Shown here piece by piece: positions 4,807 through 7,461 of a stretch of DNA of 7,461 nucleotides (the stretch's first letter is position 1; each line of letters begins with the position of its first letter). This DNA is from Pseudomonadota bacterium. GTDB lineage: Bacteria; Desulfobacterota; Syntrophobacteria; Syntrophobacterales; Syntrophobacteraceae. The stretch spans positions 1 to 7,461 of the forward strand of contig JAEZHY010000239.1 in assembly GCA_023416335.1 (NCBI GenBank), given 5' to 3'. The translations under genes and the position numbers were made by a program. Below the pieces are notes generated by a model. It was not told the origin of the DNA. It saw nothing but the letters and a program-made list of their open reading frames with translations, and did no database searches.

Positions 4807-6231
4807 ATGTGTTCCGGGAAAAGAATCATACCCTGGCTCGCGCTGTTCTTCATGATCAGCCTGGTTCCCATTTCCTCAACTTTTGCTCAAACCGCGCCGA
4901 TTCCGATTAAGAGCGCAAAAGCGGACAGCACTCAAAAGCCCGCCGACCAGAAAAACACGGATCAGAAAAGTACCGACCAGGGCGGATCGGCCCTGCAGAT
5001 GGAAGACGTTCCGGTTCCGGTGAATGCCGAAAAGATAGATGAAGCCGGGCAGGCGCTCGGGAAGAAAATAGATGCCGTAGGGGCGGGAGCTTCCGTCAAG
5101 TACGGCAGGTGGATCAACGCCAAAGCTTTCGGGGAGATCAGCTGGCTTAAAATCATCGTTTGTATCGGCTTGGTTCTCCTGGTGCTCGCAATGGAAAGAG
5201 CAATCAGGTATCTGATCGCGCTGAGGATAAAGAGAGCATCGGAAGGGGCGGAATCCAAATGGAGTGACTTGCTCCTGAATGCCATCTCCGAGCCGCTTAC
5301 GCTTTTCATACGGGTCTACGGGATTTATTGGGCACTCTCGCCAATCTGGAGTTACTGTGATTCTGCGGGTGCAGTGAGCACGGTCCACAAGGCTGCCGGG
5401 AAAGTGGCCGACCTGGGTGGAACGGTGGCCCTGTTCTGGTTTGTCTACCGATTTATCCATGTTATCGACTTCCAGATCAGGAAATGGGTCCTCGCAAGCG
5501 ACAACGGGATCAACAACATGCTCGTTCCCCTTGTCAGCAAGACGGTTCGTGGCTTTGTTCTGGTGGTCGGCGGCATGATGATAATCCAGAATATGACCGG
5601 AATCGAAATAGGGCCCCTTGTAGCATCCCTCGGTATTGGAGGCCTTGCCTTTGCCCTGGCAGGGAAGGATTCCATCGCAAACTTTCTCGGCAGCCTTACT
5701 ATCCTGCTGGATAAGCCGTTTCACGTGGGCGAAAGAATCGTGATCGAAAAGCACGACGGCCTGGTCGAAGGCGTTGGATTTCGCAGCACCAGGATTCGGA
5801 CTCTGTCGGGAAACCTGGTTTCGATTCCTAACGAGAAGATCATCAATTCGACGCTCGAAAATATCGGAAAACGTTCGTACCTGAAGTGGCAAACCAACCT
5901 GGGTATTACGTGCGAGACTTCACCCGAGAGGGTCGAGCGGGCAGTCGGGATCATTGAGGAGATACTCAGGAACCATGAGGGTTTCAATGAAGACTACCCC
6001 CCACGAGTTCATTTCAACGGTTTCAACGACTGGAGCCTGAATATCGCCGTCAATGCCTGGTATTTTCCTCCCGACTACTGGAAGTTTCAGTCCTGGATCC
6101 AGCGAACCTGCCTCGAAATAATGCGCCGGTTCCGTGAGGAAGGAATCGAGATGGCCTATCCGACCCAGGCGGTCTACCAGGTAGAGGCGGGAAAGACCGA
6201 TCCGCTGAACATCCCGCTCGGGAGGGCATAA
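4807..6231 (+). CDS. MscS-family mechanosensitive ion channel with signal peptide
   Basis: A 474-residue protein. Residues 1-28 look like a cleavable signal peptide (KR, then a hydrophobic core, then STFAQ). Next is a hydrophilic, probably periplasmic region (29-110) with a short TDQK-type repeat (about 46-58). Hydrophobic segments follow at about 113-130, 160-182, 203-222 and 248-264. The pore helix and conserved MscS signature lie at about 267-305 (GPLVASLGIGGLAFALAGKDSIANFLG, then ILLDKPF.VGERI), followed by the beta domain (VEGVGFRSTRIRTLSGNLVSIPN, 320-342) and a C-terminal alpha/beta domain. The family opens under membrane tension to release solutes during osmotic down-shock. It is longer than E. 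coli MscS (286 residues) because of the extra N-terminal region and helices. GGAG (4793-4796) sits 10 nt before the ATG, which supports this start. It has its own promoter and could be co-transcribed with the glycosylase gene 77 nt downstream. Confidence 0.92.
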   Translation: MCSGKRIIPWLALFFMISLVPISSTFAQTAPIPIKSAKADSTQKPADQKNTDQKSTDQGGSALQMEDVPVPVNAEKIDEAGQALGKKIDAVGAGASVKYGRWINAKAFGEISWLKIIVCIGLVLLVLAMERAIRYLIALRIKRASEGAESKWSDLLLNAISEPLTLFIRVYGIYWALSPIWSYCDSAGAVSTVHKAAGKVADLGGTVALFWFVYRFIHVIDFQIRKWVLASDNGINNMLVPLVSKTVRGFVLVVGGMMIIQNMTGIEIGPLVASLGIGGLAFALAGKDSIANFLGSLTILLDKPFHVGERIVIEKHDGLVEGVGFRSTRIRTLSGNLVSIPNEKIINSTLENIGKRSYLKWQTNLGITCETSPERVERAVGIIEEILRNHEGFNEDYPPRVHFNGFNDWSLNIAVNAWYFPPDYWKFQSWIQRTCLEIMRRFREEGIEMAYPTQAVYQVEAGKTDPLNIPLGRA

Positions 6232-6308
6232 CGGAGCGCGTGCCTTTCCTGTAACCAGTTGGTTGAGATCCCCGAGAATCGACTCACAAGGTAAGCGCAG
6301 GACCCCCC

Positions 6309-7100
6309 ATGCCCGAACTGCCCGAGGTGGCATCGTTTAGAAGGTTCTTCGATCGGCATTTCCTGAACAGGCGAATTGCTTCGGCACAGGCTCATAATCC
6401 CGTAATCGTTCGAGGGATCTCAGCCGGCGAACTGGAAGAATCCTTGCAGGGCCGTTCCTTCCCGGGTTCGAGGCAACATGGGAAGTATCTTTTCGCGCAG
6501 GTGGAAAAGAGCCCGTGGCTCGTCATGCATTTTGGAATGACCGGCTACCTCGAATCTTTCGAAAACCGCGAGAAAGAACCCCCCTATACCCGACTGCTCA
6601 TAGAATTCGAAGACGGCGGCTTCTTTGCCTATGTGAACCAGAGGATGCTCGGGTGGGTAGGCCTTGTGGCGGATCCGGATGAACTCATTGCCGCAAAAGC
6701 CCTGGGACCGGATGCCCTGACCGGGAATCTTCGGCGCGAGGAATTCAAGGAAAGGCTCGCCCACCGCAGAGGCGACATCAAACCCGCTCTGATGGACCAA
6801 AGCATTATAGCCGGCATAGGCAACATTTACTCCGACGAAATCCTTTTTCAGGCCCGTATTCACCCCAGAAAAAAAGTTAACGAACTCACCGGCCGGCAGA
6901 TCGGGCTCATATTCGAAAAGATCCAATCGGTGCTTCGAACCGCCGTCGATCGGAATGCGGACACCTCCAAGTTTCCTGAGGATTTCCTTCTCCGCGACAG
7001 ACGGAAAGGAGCATTTTGTCCGGTGTGCGGGGGGAAACTCCAGACGGCAAAAGTCTCTGGAAGAACAGCGTATTTTTGCCCCCGGTGCCAGTCTGAATAA
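6309..7100 (+). CDS. mutM: Fpg/Nei-family DNA glycosylase (formamidopyrimidine-DNA glycosylase)
   Basis: A 263-residue protein close to the usual 270. It starts MPELPEV, so the catalytic N-terminal Pro2 and Glu3 fix the ATG; AGGA (6299-6302) is 6 nt upstream. Other landmarks are Lys59 in HGKYL, the HFGMTG loop (74-79, with an intercalating Met), the H2TH-region GIGNIYSDEILFQA.IHP (169-186), and a C-terminal zinc finger Cys237-x2-Cys240-x16-Cys257-x2-Cys260. The family excises oxidised purines such as 8-oxoguanine and FapyG and cleaves the strand by beta,delta-elimination. The usual DPRRFG void-filling loop is replaced by NQRMLG (110-115): Arg112 is kept but Leu stands where Phe is usual. This points to the variant Fpg/Nei subfamily, so lesion preference may differ from E. 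coli MutM. No classical U-tract terminator follows. Confidence 0.92.
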   Translation: MPELPEVASFRRFFDRHFLNRRIASAQAHNPVIVRGISAGELEESLQGRSFPGSRQHGKYLFAQVEKSPWLVMHFGMTGYLESFENREKEPPYTRLLIEFEDGGFFAYVNQRMLGWVGLVADPDELIAAKALGPDALTGNLRREEFKERLAHRRGDIKPALMDQSIIAGIGNIYSDEILFQARIHPRKKVNELTGRQIGLIFEKIQSVLRTAVDRNADTSKFPEDFLLRDRRKGAFCPVCGGKLQTAKVSGRTAYFCPRCQSE

Positions 7101-7380
7101 CCGGGTTTACCTGTCCGGAAAGACCGCGCTCACCGGGCCGCGGTCACCCCTGATATTGAATCCCCTCGGACAAATTGCACAAATTTGCCGGCTGTGCGTA
7201 TCAGCGCTCGGACGGCCGTAATTGTTTCCGGGTGCGAAGCGCAGAGGACTGCGGTAGAGTGCCCTGAGCGGTACAGCACGTAACGGATACTATCCGGCCT
7301 GCCGGGGCGGGGTTCCCAAGGCGGACCTCATAGCCGTCAACTTAACAGCTTCAACCGACCTGCGCTGAAGGCGCTGAATA
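7101..7380. other. Non-coding spacer after the glycosylase gene
   Basis: No credible gene on either strand. Two palindromes are visible: GACCGCG/CGCGGTC (7122-7128/7139-7145, 10-nt loop), which could help end the glycosylase transcript but lacks a U-tract, and the AT-rich CAAATT/AATTTG (7171-7176/7182-7187), possibly an operator-like site. The stretch 7225-7340 has short complementary pieces but does not match tmRNA, RNase P, SRP or 6S RNA signatures that I can recognise. Confidence 0.5.
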
Positions 7381-7461
7381 ATTAGAGCCCAGGGTAATCA
7401 CCCTGGGTATGTCGGAACATCCGGAATTGCGTTACCCTGAAAGGGTTAAATAGAATGTCTC
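7381..7461. repeat. Start of a dispersed palindromic repeat, cut by the window edge
   Basis: CCCAGGGT (7388-7395) and ACCCTGGG (7400-7407) form a perfect 8-bp stem with an AATC tetraloop. A second small stem, ACCCT/AGGGT (7434-7438/7442-7446), follows. The arrangement of an ACCCTGGGT palindrome, then CGGAATTGCGTTACCCTGAA and AGGGT, resembles a large intergenic repeat family I know from planctomycete and Bacteroidota genomes, where it gives spurious ORFs containing NPFRV. That recognition is from memory. The element probably continues beyond the window. Confidence 0.55.

Noticed and set aside
4876..5892. A 338-codon minus-strand open frame opposite the mscS-family gene
   Set aside because: Antisense shadow; the plus-strand product has a full MscS signature, signal peptide, ribosome site and promoter.
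7225..7345. Possible structured housekeeping RNA
   Set aside because: I could not match tmRNA, RNase P, SRP or 6S signatures, and no long consistent pairing or promoter is visible.

Overview
The window (7,461 bases, fairly GC-rich) reads as ordinary bacterial chromosome with two repeat-rich spacers. I see no phage, plasmid, tRNA, rRNA or CRISPR content. The gene set (anaerobe-type GltA/NfnB-like flavoprotein, orphan HicB, class I aminotransferase, SPOR-domain membrane protein, MscS channel, Fpg/Nei-family glycosylase) and the many dispersed palindromic repeats suggest a Desulfobacterota (deltaproteobacterial) genome, perhaps related to Syntrophobacter. That placement is inference from protein style and not a database match.

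Layout. Positions 1-633 hold the 3' end of a glutamate synthase small-subunit-like gene, closed by a clear intrinsic terminator. Positions 750-1172 form a small unit bounded by a perfect 14-nt inverted repeat and containing one reverse-strand gene, an orphan HicB-type antitoxin with no HicA beside it. Positions 1173-1660 are non-coding and filled with palindromic repeats, including a REP-like stem-loop. A likely promoter at about 1679-1708 then drives a two-gene unit: a PLP-dependent aminotransferase (1784-2971) and, after a very short gap, a SPOR-domain membrane protein (2980-3903). A perfect stem with a U-tract ends that unit at 3964-3990.

Positions 4024-4560 are a dense cluster of strong hairpins. 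It contains a diverged inverted copy of the 1288-1440 repeat block, an internal duplicated 36-nt module, and a trio of segments that can pair in two mutually exclusive ways. A good sigma70-type promoter (4718-4746) leads into an exported MscS-type mechanosensitive channel (4807-6231). This is followed 77 nt later by a formamidopyrimidine-DNA glycosylase family gene (6309-7100). The last 360 bases are non-coding and end in a further palindromic repeat that runs off the window.

The genes do not form one pathway: they cover nitrogen assimilation or electron transfer, amino-acid transamination, envelope or division, osmotic protection and base-excision repair. The unexplained structure lies in the spacers: the inverted repeats bracketing hicB, and the hairpin-rich repeat family present in opposite orientations on either side of the aminotransferase-SPOR unit. 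I found no convincing new protein-coding system.
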